NCBI RefSeq assembly: GCF_017104645.1
Contig: NZ_JAAGPF010000045.1
Location: forward strand, 1 to 35,534
Source: Burkholderia sp. Ac-20379
Lineage (GTDB): Bacteria > Pseudomonadota > Gammaproteobacteria > Burkholderiales > Burkholderiaceae
Length of the DNA: 35,534 nucleotides
Direction: 5' to 3'
Shown: positions 26,993 to 35,534 of the stretch, one piece after another
How positions within the stretch are numbered: position 1 is the first letter of the stretch
Layout: each line of letters opens with the position of its first letter
The notes under the pieces: model-generated
Database searches by the model: none
What the model was told of the DNA's origin: nothing
What the model saw: the letters and a program-made list of their open reading frames with translations, nothing else
Program-made: the position numbers and the translations under genes

Positions 26993-27019
26993 AAAAAAGC
27001 GCCCTTCGGGGCGCTTTTT
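26993..27019. terminator. Bidirectional terminator with TTCG loop between gloA and the YgjP-type gene
   Basis: AAAAAGCGCCC (26994-27004) and GGGCGCTTTTT (27009-27019) form a perfect stem closed by a TTCG tetraloop. The A and T tracts serve both converging genes. Confidence 0.93.
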
Positions 27020-27049
27020 CGTTTGGCGGCGTGCGAACGGAACGAGCGC

Positions 27050-27892
27050 CTACAGCGCCGGCAGCAACTCGGGCGGATGGTTCTTGAGCGTGTGCCGCGC
27101 CTCGCGGAATTCCGGGAAGATCGATTCGACCGTTTGCCAGAACGCCGGGCTGTGGTTCATCTCGCGCAGGTGCGACAGCTCGTGCGCCACCACGTAATCG
27201 ACGATCGAGATCGGGAAATGCACGAGACGCCAGTTCAGGCGGATCTTGCCGTCGCTCGAGCAACTGCCCCAGCGCGTCGAGGCCGACGACAGCGCATAGG
27301 CGCTGTAGCTGACGCCGAGCTTCTCGGCATACACCACGAGCCGTTCGCCGAACACGCGCTTCGCTTCGCCCTGCAGCCAGCCCTGCACGCGATCCTTGAT
27401 CTGCTGCGCTTCGGCATGCGCGGGCAGCCCCAGCGCGAGCACGGCGCGTTCGGCGTCATAGGCCAGCGCGCCGTCGGCCGAGGCCAGCGCGATTGCCACC
27501 GGCTTGCCGAGATACGGAATGCGCGCGCCGTCCTTCCAGTCGATCTGCGGCAGCGCGCGTTGCTCGATACGGGTTTGCCATTCGGCCAGCTTGGCGAAGA
27601 TCCAGCGCCGCTTCTCGGCGATCGCGGCTTCGACGTCGGCCAGCGTGACCCAGCGCGGCGCCGTGATGGCGAGGCCGCTGCCGTCGATCGCGAAGCCGAT
27701 GGTGCGGCGCGCGGAGCGCCGGAGCCGGTATTCGAGCACGCGCCCGTCGAGCGTCAGCTTGCGCAGCGAACGGTCGCGCTCCGGCGACGGGGAGGCGGAC
27801 GGCGAGGGCGGCGGGCCGTCGAACAGCGGCAGATCGAGCTGGTGATGATCGAGAGCGACCACGGCGGGCCGCGGCCTGGGACGCTTGGGCAT
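27050..27892 (-). CDS. YgjP-type (DUF45) zinc metallopeptidase
   Basis: 280 residues from the ATG at 27892; a TTG at 27919 would add nine. The zinc-binding motif HELSHLREMNH gives His237, Glu238 and His241, with His247 as a likely third ligand. Upstream lies the SSASTRWGSCSSDGKIRLNW segment typical of the YgjP/SprT-like DUF45 family (PF01863). The N-terminus is Pro/Ser-rich, probably disordered, and there is no signal peptide, so a cytoplasmic site is likely. The peptidase substrate is unknown. It is the last gene of the glyQ-glyS-gmhB-plsC transcript and follows plsC by about 45 bases. Confidence 0.88.
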   Translation of the reverse strand: MPKRPRPRPAVVALDHHQLDLPLFDGPPPSPSASPSPERDRSLRKLTLDGRVLEYRLRRSARRTIGFAIDGSGLAITAPRWVTLADVEAAIAEKRRWIFAKLAEWQTRIEQRALPQIDWKDGARIPYLGKPVAIALASADGALAYDAERAVLALGLPAHAEAQQIKDRVQGWLQGEAKRVFGERLVVYAEKLGVSYSAYALSSASTRWGSCSSDGKIRLNWRLVHFPISIVDYVVAHELSHLREMNHSPAFWQTVESIFPEFREARHTLKNHPPELLPAL

Positions 27893-27937
27893 CAGTTCGC
27901 TTCGTTTGGCAGTGCGCAATATGAATGAAACCTTGAA

Positions 27938-28693
27938 TCAGGATCGTGCGGCGCCGGTACCGCCTTCCTGGCGGTAGGCATCGGGATCGATGCGGCGCAT
28001 TTCCGCCTCGATCCATTGCTCGACGCGCGTGTTCAGCTCGTCGGGGCTCAGGCCGCGCGAGTCGATCGGCTTGCCGATCGACACCGTGACTATACCCGGA
28101 TACTTGGTGAACGAATTGCGCGGCCAGACGCGGCCCGCGTTGTGGGCGATCGGCACGACCGGCGCGCCGGTGCCCACCGCGAAGCGGGCGCCGCCTGTCT
28201 TGTACTTGCCCTGGCGGCCGGTGGGCGTGCGCGTGCCTTCGGGGAACATGATCACCCAGGCGCCTTCCTCGAGCCGTTTCTTGCCCTGGCGGATCACCGA
28301 ATCGAACGCATGCTTGCCTTCCTTGCGGTTGATGTGAACCATGTGCAGCAGGCCGAGCGCCCAGCCGAAGAACGGCACGTAGAGCAGCTCGCGCTTGAAC
28401 ACGTAGCAGAGCGGGCGCGGCATCAACGCCGGGAACGCCAGCGTTTCCCAGGCCGATTGATGCTTCGAGAGCAGCACGGCAGGGCCGTCCGGCAGGTTTT
28501 CCATGCCCTCGATGCGATAGCGGATGCCGTTCAGCGCGCGCACCACGACGAGCGTCGACCGGCACCAGCCGGCCGCCATCCAGTAGCGTGCGTCGGGGCG
28601 CAGGAACGGGAACGCGATGAAGCACGCGGTCGCATACGGCACCGTGTACAGCACGAAATAGAGGAGTAGCAGCAGCGAACGGATGATGAGCAT
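27938..28693 (-). CDS. plsC: 1-acyl-sn-glycerol-3-phosphate acyltransferase (PlsC family)
   Basis: 251 residues. It adds the second acyl chain to lysophosphatidic acid to make phosphatidic acid at the inner membrane. A hydrophobic N-terminal helix (MLIIRSLLLLLYFVLYTV) anchors it. Acyltransferase motif I is KHQSAWE, with His78 and, in place of the usual Asp of HX4D, Glu83. Motif III is FPEGTR at 150-155, and motif IV is in the GAPVVPIAH stretch. The Glu variant is known to me from related PlsC-like enzymes, so it need not impair activity. Genomes often carry several PlsC paralogues, so which one is the main enzyme is not decided here. Confidence 0.9.
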   Translation of the reverse strand: MLIIRSLLLLLYFVLYTVPYATACFIAFPFLRPDARYWMAAGWCRSTLVVVRALNGIRYRIEGMENLPDGPAVLLSKHQSAWETLAFPALMPRPLCYVFKRELLYVPFFGWALGLLHMVHINRKEGKHAFDSVIRQGKKRLEEGAWVIMFPEGTRTPTGRQGKYKTGGARFAVGTGAPVVPIAHNAGRVWPRNSFTKYPGIVTVSIGKPIDSRGLSPDELNTRVEQWIEAEMRRIDPDAYRQEGGTGAARS

Positions 28694-28763
28694 CGGCTTG
28701 GCTCGAACGTGAAGCGAAACGACGAAACGGCGGAACGGGCGGACGGGCGCGGGCGGCGCGCGC

Positions 28764-29318
28764 TCAGCCCGGTTCCCGGGACAGGAAATCGAGCGCGAAC
28801 GCGCGCAGGTCGTCGTGCACGCGCGTGCCGTCGGGCAGGTTGCCGGCCGCCTGCGTCTTGCGGCCCTTGCCCGTCAGCACCAGATGCGGCTGGAAACCGA
28901 CCGCGACGCCGGCCTGCAGGTCGCGCAGCGAATCGCCGACGATCGGCGTGTCGTCCGCATCGATCTCGAAGCGTTCGAGGATCATCTGCATCATGCCCGG
29001 CTTCGGCTTGCGGCAATCGCAGTTGTCGTTGGCCGTGTGCGGGCAGTAGAACACCGCGTCGATGCGCGCGCCGACGGCCGCGGCCGCCTTGTGCATCTTC
29101 AGATGCATGGCGTTGAGCGCCGCCATGTCGAACAGCCCGCGCCCGATGCCCGACTGGTTGGTCGCGACCACCACGCGGTAGCCCGCGTGGTTGAGCCGCG
29201 CGATCGCTTCCAGGCTGCCGGGCAGCGCGATCCACTCGTCGGGCGTCTTGATGAACGCATCCGAATCGACGTTGATGACGCCGTCCCGGTCGAGGACGAC
29301 GAGCTTGCGGTTGGGCAT
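28764..29318 (-). CDS. gmhB: D-glycero-beta-D-manno-heptose-1,7-bisphosphate 7-phosphatase
   Basis: 184 residues of the HAD superfamily. It removes the 7-phosphate in ADP-heptose synthesis for the LPS inner core. The nucleophile and acid/base Asp10 and Asp12 lie in VVLDRDGVIN, with VGDS (Asp129) as motif IV. The GmhB-specific zinc loop is present as Cys92, His94, Cys100 and Cys102 in YCPHTANDNCDCRKPKPGM. Length is normal. It lies 37 bp downstream of glyS, in the conserved glyQ-glyS-gmhB-plsC order of betaproteobacteria. Confidence 0.94.
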   Translation of the reverse strand: MPNRKLVVLDRDGVINVDSDAFIKTPDEWIALPGSLEAIARLNHAGYRVVVATNQSGIGRGLFDMAALNAMHLKMHKAAAAVGARIDAVFYCPHTANDNCDCRKPKPGMMQMILERFEIDADDTPIVGDSLRDLQAGVAVGFQPHLVLTGKGRKTQAAGNLPDGTRVHDDLRAFALDFLSREPG

Positions 29319-29355
29319 GACGGGCTCCTGGCGCGCGTGACGTGGGGCGCGCCGC

Positions 29356-31455
29356 TTACGCGGCGAGCTTCGAGATGTCGGCGACGCAGTTCATCTGCTG
29401 ATGCAGCGCCGACAGCAGCGCGAGGCGGTTCGCGCGCAGCGCGGGATCCTCGGCGTTGACCATCACGTCGTTGAAGAACGTGTCGACCGGGGCGCGCAGC
29501 GCGGCGAGCGCCGACAGCGCGCCCGCGTAGTCGCGCACGGCCAGTTGCGACTGCACGCGCGGCGCGACTTCCGCCAGTTGCGCGGCCAGCGCCTGTTCGG
29601 CCGGCTCGGCCAGCAGGGCCGGCTGTACCGCACCGGGCGCGCCGCCTTCCGACTTCTTCAGGATGTTCGAGATCCGCTTGTTGGCCGCGGCGAGCGCTTC
29701 CGCCTCGGCCAGACGCGTGAACGCGCGCACCGCGTCGAGACGGGCGATCAGATCGTCGACGCGCGTCGGTTCGAGGCCGAGCACGGCGTCGATCTCGCCC
29801 GTCGAGTAGCCGCGCTCGCGCAGGATGCCGCGCAGGCGATCGAGGAAGAACGCGTAGATCGCATCGGTCGAATCGGCCACGCCGTCGATGCCGGCGAAGC
29901 TCGCGTAGGCCGTGCGCAGCAGCGCGACGAGGTCGAGCGGCAGTTGCTTTTCGAGCAGCAGGCGCAGCACGCCGAGCGCGTGACGGCGCAGCGCGAACGG
30001 ATCCTTTTCGCCCGTGGGCGCGAGGCCGATGCCCCAGATGCCGACGATCGTTTCGAGCTTGTCGGCCAGCGCGACGGCCGTGCTGACCGGCGCGGCCGGC
30101 AGCGTGTCGCCCGAGAAGCGCGGCTGGTAGTGCTCGGTGCAGGCGACGGCGACCTCGTCCGGCTCGCCGTCGTGGCGCGCGTAATAGGTGCCCATCGTGC
30201 CTTGCAGCTCGGGGAACTCGCCGACCATGTCGGTCAGCAGGTCGGCCTTGGCCAGACGCGCGGCGCGTTGCGCGAGCGCGGCGTCGGCGCCGACGGCCGG
30301 TGCGATCTGCGCGGCGATCGATTCGATCCGCTCGACGCGCGCGAGCTGCGAGCCGAGCTTGTTGTGATAGACGACGTTGGCGAGGCGCGGCACGCGATCG
30401 GCGAGGCGGGTTTTCTTGTCGGTCTCGAAGAAGAACTTCGCGTCGGCCAGGCGCGGGCGCACCACGCGCTCGTTGCCTTCGACGATTTCGGCCGGCGTGG
30501 CCGTCTCGATGTTCGAGACGATCAGGAAGCGCGAGCGCAGCGTGCCGGCCGGGTTGGTCAGCGCGAAGTACTTCTGGTTGGTCTGCATCGTCAGGATCAG
30601 GCATTCCTGCGGCACGTCGAGGAATTCGTCCTCGAAGCGGCAGGCATAGACGACCGGCCATTCGACCAGCGCATTGACCTCGTCGAGCAGCGCCTCGGGC
30701 ATCACCACGAGATCGCCTTCGGCGTGCTCGGCGAGTGCCGTGCGGATCGATTCCTTGCGGTCGACGAAGTGCGCGATCACGCGACCCTTCTCGCGCAGCG
30801 TGTCGGCGTACGCGTCGGCCGAGCGGATCGCCACGGCGCCCGTCGACAGGAAGCGGTGGCCGAGCGTGGTGTCGCCGGCGTCGATGCCGAACGCGGTGAC
30901 CGGCACGACCTGCGTGTCGTGCAGCACGGTCAGGCGCAGCACCGGGCGCACGAAGCGCACGTCGCTGCCGTCCGGGCGTTGATAGGTCATCACCTTCGGA
31001 ATCGGCAGCTTGGCGAGCGTCTCGTCGAGCGCGGCCTGCAGGCCGTCGGCCAGTTGCGCGCCGGGCGCCGAATAGTTGATGAAGAACGCTTCGGCCTTGC
31101 CGTCCTGCGCGCGCTCGAGCGCGTCGATGGCGAGGTCGGGATGGCCGAGCGCCGCGAGCTTCTTCGCGAGCGGCGGCGTGGGCTTGCCTTCGGCATCGAG
31201 CGCGACCGACACGGGCAGCACTTTTTCGCGCACCTGGCGATCGGGCGCGACGGCGCGCACGTTGCGGATCACCACGGCCAGGCGGCGCGGCGTGGCGTAG
31301 CGTTCGAACACGGGTTCGCCGTCGGTCAGGTCGCGCGCGGCGAGGCGCTGCGCGAGGCCTTCGGCAAATGCGTCGCCGAGACGGGCCAGCGCCTTCGGCG
31401 GCAGTTCCTCGGTCAGCAGTTCGACGAGGAGGGGAGCGGTATGGGATTGCGTCAT
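29356..31455 (-). CDS. glyS: Glycyl-tRNA synthetase beta subunit
   Basis: 699 residues, normal for the bacterial alpha2-beta2 enzyme. The N-terminal [22 protein letters not shown] and the [11 protein letters not shown] segment are family signatures. An HD-like domain and a C-terminal anticodon-binding DALR-type domain complete it. It charges tRNA-Gly together with the alpha subunit encoded by glyQ, 16 bp upstream. The pair is certainly one operon. Confidence 0.96.
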   Translation of the reverse strand: MTQSHTAPLLVELLTEELPPKALARLGDAFAEGLAQRLAARDLTDGEPVFERYATPRRLAVVIRNVRAVAPDRQVREKVLPVSVALDAEGKPTPPLAKKLAALGHPDLAIDALERAQDGKAEAFFINYSAPGAQLADGLQAALDETLAKLPIPKVMTYQRPDGSDVRFVRPVLRLTVLHDTQVVPVTAFGIDAGDTTLGHRFLSTGAVAIRSADAYADTLREKGRVIAHFVDRKESIRTALAEHAEGDLVVMPEALLDEVNALVEWPVVYACRFEDEFLDVPQECLILTMQTNQKYFALTNPAGTLRSRFLIVSNIETATPAEIVEGNERVVRPRLADAKFFFETDKKTRLADRVPRLANVVYHNKLGSQLARVERIESIAAQIAPAVGADAALAQRAARLAKADLLTDMVGEFPELQGTMGTYYARHDGEPDEVAVACTEHYQPRFSGDTLPAAPVSTAVALADKLETIVGIWGIGLAPTGEKDPFALRRHALGVLRLLLEKQLPLDLVALLRTAYASFAGIDGVADSTDAIYAFFLDRLRGILRERGYSTGEIDAVLGLEPTRVDDLIARLDAVRAFTRLAEAEALAAANKRISNILKKSEGGAPGAVQPALLAEPAEQALAAQLAEVAPRVQSQLAVRDYAGALSALAALRAPVDTFFNDVMVNAEDPALRANRLALLSALHQQMNCVADISKLAA

Positions 31456-31471
31456 GATGGGAGGAATCTCG

Positions 31472-32476
31472 TCAGTCCTTGTCGATCTTGCGTTCGGCCT
31501 TCAGGGGCGGAACCCAGCCCGGCTGGGCCGCGTCGGCGTCCGTGGCGAGACCCGGCACGCCACGCACCGGATTGCCGATCATCGGGAAGCCGAGCGCCTC
31601 GCGCGATTCGTAGTAGGACTGCGCCACGAGCCGCGACAGCGCGCGAATCCGGCCGATGTAGGCCGCGCGTTCGGTGACCGAGATCGCGCCGCGCGCGTCG
31701 AGCAGGTTGAACGTGTGGCCGGCCTTCAGCACGAGTTCGTAGGCGGGCAGCGCGAGCTTCGCCTCGATCATGCGCTTCGCTTCGGATTCGTAGCTATTGA
31801 AGAACGTGAACAGCAGATCGACGTTGGCGTGCTCGAAGTTGTAGGTCGATTGCTCGACTTCGTTCTGGTGATAGACGTCGCCGTAGGTCAGGCGGCGCAG
31901 CTCCGGGCCGTTCGGGCCGAGCTCTTCCCATTCCGTCCAGATCAGGTCGTAGACGTTTTCCACCTTCTGCAGATACATCGCGAGGCGTTCGAGCCCGTAC
32001 GTGATTTCGCCGAGCACCGGCTTGCAGTCGAGGCCGCCGGCCTGCTGGAAATACGTGAACTGCGTGACTTCCATGCCGTTCAGCCAGACTTCCCAGCCCA
32101 GGCCCCAGGCGCCGAGCGTCGGATTTTCCCAGTCGTCCTCGACGAAGCGCACGTCGTTCTGCTTCAGGTCGAAGCCGAGCGCCTCGAGCGAACCGAGGTA
32201 GAGATCGAGGATGTTCTCCGGGGCCGGCTTCATGACCACCTGGTATTGGTAGTAGTGCTGCAGGCGGTTCGGATTCTCGCCGTAGCGGCCGTCCTTCGGG
32301 CGGCGCGACGGCTGCACGTAGGCCGCGCGCCACGGCTCGGGGCCGATCGCGCGCAGGAACGTGTGGACGTGCGAGGTGCCGGCGCCGACTTCCATGTCGA
32401 TCGGCTGGAGCAGGGCACAACCCTGTTTGTCCCAGTAGGACTGGAGCGTCAGGATGATTTGTTGAAACGTGAGCAT
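31472..32476 (-). CDS. glyQ: Glycyl-tRNA synthetase alpha subunit
   Basis: 334 residues from the ATG whose complement is 32474-32476 ([20 protein letters not shown]). The catalytic subunit carries the class II core: the [19 protein letters not shown] segment, the [20 protein letters not shown] loop and the [20 protein letters not shown] motif 3 region. The usual bacterial length is about 300, so this protein has a short extra C-terminal tail (ending in ERKIDKD). The frame is open upstream to 32851 but without a family N-terminus. It is the first gene of the minus-strand operon. Confidence 0.96.
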   Translation of the reverse strand: MLTFQQIILTLQSYWDKQGCALLQPIDMEVGAGTSHVHTFLRAIGPEPWRAAYVQPSRRPKDGRYGENPNRLQHYYQYQVVMKPAPENILDLYLGSLEALGFDLKQNDVRFVEDDWENPTLGAWGLGWEVWLNGMEVTQFTYFQQAGGLDCKPVLGEITYGLERLAMYLQKVENVYDLIWTEWEELGPNGPELRRLTYGDVYHQNEVEQSTYNFEHANVDLLFTFFNSYESEAKRMIEAKLALPAYELVLKAGHTFNLLDARGAISVTERAAYIGRIRALSRLVAQSYYESREALGFPMIGNPVRGVPGLATDADAAQPGWVPPLKAERKIDKD

Positions 32477-32828
32477 GAGGGGCCTTCGTGGGCGCTGGGC
32501 GTTCCGACGGGGGCTGGCGCGAGACGACTCGAACCGGCGCTCCAGTCCGGCGCGCGGCTTGGATGGGCGTAAAACGCGTAATTTTACCGGAACGGCGCGA
32601 CCCTGAGGCTGGAACGGCCGGCGCGCGTATCCCGGCGTGTGCCGGGGCGCGAATCTTGCGGGGTGCGGCGGCACGGCGAGCGTGCGCGAGACGCCGCTGC
32701 GCCGGGCGGTGCGCATGCGGCGCGACGACTCTGCGATGGCATCGCGAGCGCGTGGGCAATGCCGCGCGCGCGCATCGTCGATCCGGCGGAGCCGCGCGGT
32801 AAGATGCGTTTCATTGCCCTGTCCGCCG
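32477..32828. promoter_or_regulatory. 352-bp divergent gap between glyQ and the TPR gene
   Basis: No gene is supported here. For glyQ there is a TAAAAT -10-like element on the minus strand (32586-32581). It lies within an inverted repeat GTAAAA-N7-TTTTAC (32569-32587) in an otherwise GC-rich stretch. For the TPR gene there is TAAGAT at 32800-32805, about 24 bases before the ATG. The middle, roughly 32590-32790, is GC-rich sequence with no further structure I can defend. Confidence 0.45.
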
Positions 32829-34526
32829 ATGCCCGGCCCCATGCCCGCCATGTTCAGACCGCCCGTCGATTCGCAGTTCCCGCTCTATCCGTCCCTGCTC
32901 GAATTCCTCCGCGAAGCGCTGGCGGCGACCGAATCCGGCCGCACCGAGGCGCGCGACTTCTGGCTCGACGCGGCCTCGCGGCTGCATGCGCTCGATTACG
33001 AATCGCTCGCGCGGCTGACCGTCACGCTGCTCGAACATCAGCGCTACGGCGATGCGGCCGAGTTCGCGGCCTGCGTGTGGCGCATCGAGCCGGACGTGGC
33101 CGCGCTGGCGTTCAATTGCGGCTATGCGCTGCAGATGGGCGGCCGTCACGCGGAGGCGATCGCGCCATACCGGCGCGCGCTCGAACTGATGCCCGACTGG
33201 CCGTCGCTGCGCAACAACCTGGCGATCGCGGTGCGCATCACGGGCGGCGATCCGGCCGAGGAACTGGCGCTGCTGGAGCAGGCCGTCGCGGCCAACCCGC
33301 GCGACGAGCAGGCCTGGATCAACCTGGTGGTGTCGTACCGCGCGCGCTACGACCTCGAACGCTCGGTGGCCGCGGCCGAACGCGCGCTCGAACTGGTGCC
33401 GGACAGCGCGCTGGCCCTGAACAACGCGTCGTGCGCCTACAAGGAAGCGCAGCGCTGGGACGACGCCGAGCGCTGCGCGCAGCGCGCGCTGGCGCTGTCG
33501 CCCGACGACGAAACGTTCCGCTTCAATCTCGGCATCATCCAGCTCGTGCGCGGCAATTTCACCGACGGCTGGTCCGGCCACGAATCGCGCTGGCAGGGTT
33601 CGAGCGAGCTGCGCGGCACGCGCCCGGCGATGGCCGCGCCGCGCTGGCACGGCGAGCCGCTGACCGGCAAGACCTTGCTGGTGTGGGGCGAGCAGGGCAT
33701 GGGCGATCTGCTGCAACTGGCGCGCACGATCCCGCTGCTGGCCGCGCGGGTGCATCGCGAGGGCGGGCGGCTGGTGTGGAATTCGTTCGTGCAGATGGGC
33801 GCGCTGCTGTCGCGCAGCCTCGGCGAGCACGTCGAGCTGTACAGCAACGACGGCGCGCTCGAACACCTGCCCGCCGCCGACTATCAGGTGCCGATCGGCA
33901 GCGTGCCCTGGCAGCTTGGCCTGCCCGACGCGGCGGCCGGCGCCAATGTGCCGTATCTGACGGCCGAGCCGGGCGCCGTCGATGCCTGGCGTACCCGCTT
34001 CGCGGCCGAGGCGCTGCCCGGCGAGCGGCTGCGCGTGGGGCTGGCCTGGACCGGCAGCGCGTCGCATCAGCGCAATCCGTTCCGGCGCGTCGGCATCGAG
34101 CGCTACGCGGCGGCGTTCGCGGGCATCGAGGGCGTGACGTTCCATTCGCTGCAGCCGGGCCTGGGCGCCGAGGTCGAGGCTGCGCGCGCGGCAGGGCTGC
34201 CGATCGTCGACCACAGCGCCGAATGGCGACACTTCGACGATACGGCCGCTTATGTCGGCGCGCTCGATCTGGTGATCACGTGCTGCACGTCGGTGGCGCA
34301 CCTGAGCGGCGCGGTGGGGCAGGCGACCTGGGTGCTGCTCGACGTGAACCCGCACTGGGTGTGGCAACTGGAGCGGCGCGACAGCCCGCTCTATCCGTCG
34401 GCCACGCTGTATCGCCAGCCCGCGTTCCTGCAATGGACGCCGGTGCTCGACGCGGTGGGGCAGGACCTGCGCGCGCTGGCCGGGACCGGCAGCGCATGGG
34501 CGGATGCGGCCGGCGCGGGCCGCTAG
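32829..34526 (+). CDS. TPR protein with glycosyltransferase-like C-terminal domain
   Basis: 565 residues from ATG 32829; ATGs at 32841 and 32850 are in frame and equally possible. Residues about 60-240 form tandem TPR helices (for example [20 protein letters not shown] and [19 protein letters not shown]). The C-terminal half, from about 280, holds [19 protein letters not shown] and later the [18 protein letters not shown] stretch, which recall heptosyltransferase/OGT-like GT-B folds. It may modify proteins or surface sugars, but acceptor and donor are unknown and activity is not shown. There is no signal peptide. It is transcribed opposite to both neighbours and stands alone between glyQ and lnt, which I believe are adjacent in related genomes. 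Confidence 0.82.
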   Translation: MPGPMPAMFRPPVDSQFPLYPSLLEFLREALAATESGRTEARDFWLDAASRLHALDYESLARLTVTLLEHQRYGDAAEFAACVWRIEPDVAALAFNCGYALQMGGRHAEAIAPYRRALELMPDWPSLRNNLAIAVRITGGDPAEELALLEQAVAANPRDEQAWINLVVSYRARYDLERSVAAAERALELVPDSALALNNASCAYKEAQRWDDAERCAQRALALSPDDETFRFNLGIIQLVRGNFTDGWSGHESRWQGSSELRGTRPAMAAPRWHGEPLTGKTLLVWGEQGMGDLLQLARTIPLLAARVHREGGRLVWNSFVQMGALLSRSLGEHVELYSNDGALEHLPAADYQVPIGSVPWQLGLPDAAAGANVPYLTAEPGAVDAWRTRFAAEALPGERLRVGLAWTGSASHQRNPFRRVGIERYAAAFAGIEGVTFHSLQPGLGAEVEAARAAGLPIVDHSAEWRHFDDTAAYVGALDLVITCCTSVAHLSGAVGQATWVLLDVNPHWVWQLERRDSPLYPSATLYRQPAFLQWTPVLDAVGQDLRALAGTGSAWADAAGAGR

Positions 34527-34555
34527 GCGTCAACGGCGCGCGCCGGCGCGCCCGT

Positions 34556-35534
34556 TCAGCCGCGTGCCCCGCGGCGCAGGCGCGGCCCGATCGCGAAGGC
34601 GAGCGCCAGCAGCACGAGCGCCACGGCCAGCACGGTGGCGTTGCCGTTCGCGACGAACGGCGTGATGCCCTGCGTGCCTTCCACGGTCACGTCGATCGCG
34701 CCGATCGTGAACGGCTTGAGCTGTTCGAGCACGCGGCCGTGCGCGTCGATCGCGGCCGTCATGCCGGTGTTGGTGGCGCGCAGCATCGGCCGGCCGGTTT
34801 CGAGCGAGCGCATCCGCGCGATCTGCAGATGCTGGTCGAGCGCGATGGTGTCGCCGAACCAGGCGAGATTCGTCACGTTCACGAGGATGCCCGGCGACGG
34901 CGCGTTCTCGCGCACCGTGGCGGCAATGCCCTCGCCGAACAGATCCTCGTAGCAGATGTCGGCCATCACCGGCTGGTTGTGGACGAGGAACGGCTTCTGC
35001 ACCAGCGCGCCGCGCGCGAAATCGCCGAGCGGCATCTTCATCAGGTTGACGAACCAGTGGAAGCCCCATGGGATGAACTCGCCGAACGGCACCAGGTGGT
35101 GCTTGTCGTAGTGGTAGATGTCCATCGAGCCGGGCGTCACGCCGTACAGGCTGTTGGTGTAGTCGACGATGCTGCCGTCGGGCAGGATCTTGTCGCCCAC
35201 CGCGCCGAACAGCACCGAGGTGCCGGTCTTGTCGACGAAGCTGCGCACCGCCTTGGCGAACGGCAGCGGCAGATCCTGGATCATCACCGCGATCGCCGTT
35301 TCGGGCGTGACCACCAGATCGGCGGGCCGCTCGGTGATCATCTTCGTGTACATCTTGATGGCGTCGTCGATGCCGGCCTGCTCGAACTTGACGTCCTGCT
35401 TGACGTTGCCTTGCAGCAGCCGCACATGCAGCGGCTGGTTCTCGGGCTTGGTCCACGGCACCATCGGCAGCAGCAGGCCGAGCGCGATCAGCGCCGCGGC
35501 CAGCGCGGCCGGCGCGAGCGCGCCGCCCGGGGCC
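34556..35534 (-). CDS. lnt: Apolipoprotein N-acyltransferase, C-terminal part (cut by window edge)
   Basis: The frame is open from the stop at 34556 to the window end, so about 325 residues are visible and the N-terminal membrane helices are missing. Lnt adds the third acyl chain to lipoproteins at the periplasmic face of the inner membrane. The nitrilase-type catalytic domain has all three triad residues in place: Glu in TPETAIAV, Lys in YDKHHLVPFGEF and Cys in DICYEDLFG. The last helix (ATVLAVALVLLALAFAIG) is the usual C-terminal anchor. An internal ATG at 35464 is not the start, since the frame upstream still encodes a hydrophobic helix. Confidence 0.94.
   Translation of the reverse strand, partial: APGGALAPAALAAALIALGLLLPMVPWTKPENQPLHVRLLQGNVKQDVKFEQAGIDDAIKMYTKMITERPADLVVTPETAIAVMIQDLPLPFAKAVRSFVDKTGTSVLFGAVGDKILPDGSIVDYTNSLYGVTPGSMDIYHYDKHHLVPFGEFIPWGFHWFVNLMKMPLGDFARGALVQKPFLVHNQPVMADICYEDLFGEGIAATVRENAPSPGILVNVTNLAWFGDTIALDQHLQIARMRSLETGRPMLRATNTGMTAAIDAHGRVLEQLKPFTIGAIDVTVEGTQGITPFVANGNATVLAVALVLLALAFAIGPRLRRGARG

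Noticed and set aside
29401-31677. 758-codon plus-strand open frame opposite glyS
   Set aside because: Antisense shadow of glyS with no recognisable motif.
32637-32828. Upstream extension of the TPR protein
   Set aside because: Arg/Ala-rich, unlike the TPR domain, and a -10-like TAAGAT lies inside it just ahead of the ATG at 32829.

Overview
This is GC-rich DNA (very high G+C at third codon positions) whose gene content and order point to the main chromosome of a betaproteobacterium. Burkholderia, or a very close relative, is the most likely genus. That rests on recognised protein families and on synteny recalled from memory (fmdB-DUF502-aspS, amgK-murU divergent from lptD-surA-pdxA-rsmA, glyQ-glyS-gmhB-plsC), not on a database search. 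The window looks like ordinary chromosome: I see no tRNA, rRNA, insertion sequence, phage gene, CRISPR array or toxin-antitoxin pair.

Layout. (1) 1-2711: tail of an FmdB-type zinc-ribbon gene, a DUF502 membrane protein and aspS, closed by a strong bidirectional terminator. (2) 2726-4686: a LysR regulator divergent from an AEC-family permease. (3) 4890-6637: nudB and clsB, which overlap by four bases. (4) 6763-13963: a fatty-acid beta-oxidation unit (TetR regulator, acyl-CoA dehydrogenase, FadN-type hydroxyacyl-CoA dehydrogenase/enoyl-CoA hydratase fusion, thiolase, then a crotonase behind an internal terminator). A near-perfect 18-bp palindrome ahead of the TetR gene is a good operator candidate. 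(5) 14095-16671: DUF2867 protein, fdhD, a nitrate reductase-associated protein and a hotdog thioesterase. (6) 16817-18712: an Atm1-type ABC exporter. (7) 18768-20592: murU and amgK (peptidoglycan recycling), divergent from (8) lptD-surA-pdxA-rsmA (outer-membrane assembly, vitamin B6 synthesis, 16S rRNA maturation), then gloA. (9) 27050-32476, minus strand: glyQ-glyS-gmhB-plsC and a YgjP-type metallopeptidase. (10) 32829-34526: a TPR protein with a glycosyltransferase-like C-terminus, on the plus strand between glyQ and the truncated lnt gene that runs off the right edge.

A strong theme is the cell envelope: LptD and SurA (outer membrane), GmhB (LPS heptose), AmgK/MurU (murein recycling), ClsB and PlsC (phospholipids) and Lnt (lipoproteins). 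The second theme is a self-contained beta-oxidation operon with its own regulator. I found no convincing undescribed system. The best leads are regulatory: the TetR palindrome, a terminator-like hairpin whose loop contains the pdxA stop codon, two mutually exclusive hairpins in the lptD leader, and the internal terminator of the beta-oxidation operon. The TPR/glycosyltransferase-like gene and the LysR/AEC pair are the likeliest accessory insertions.
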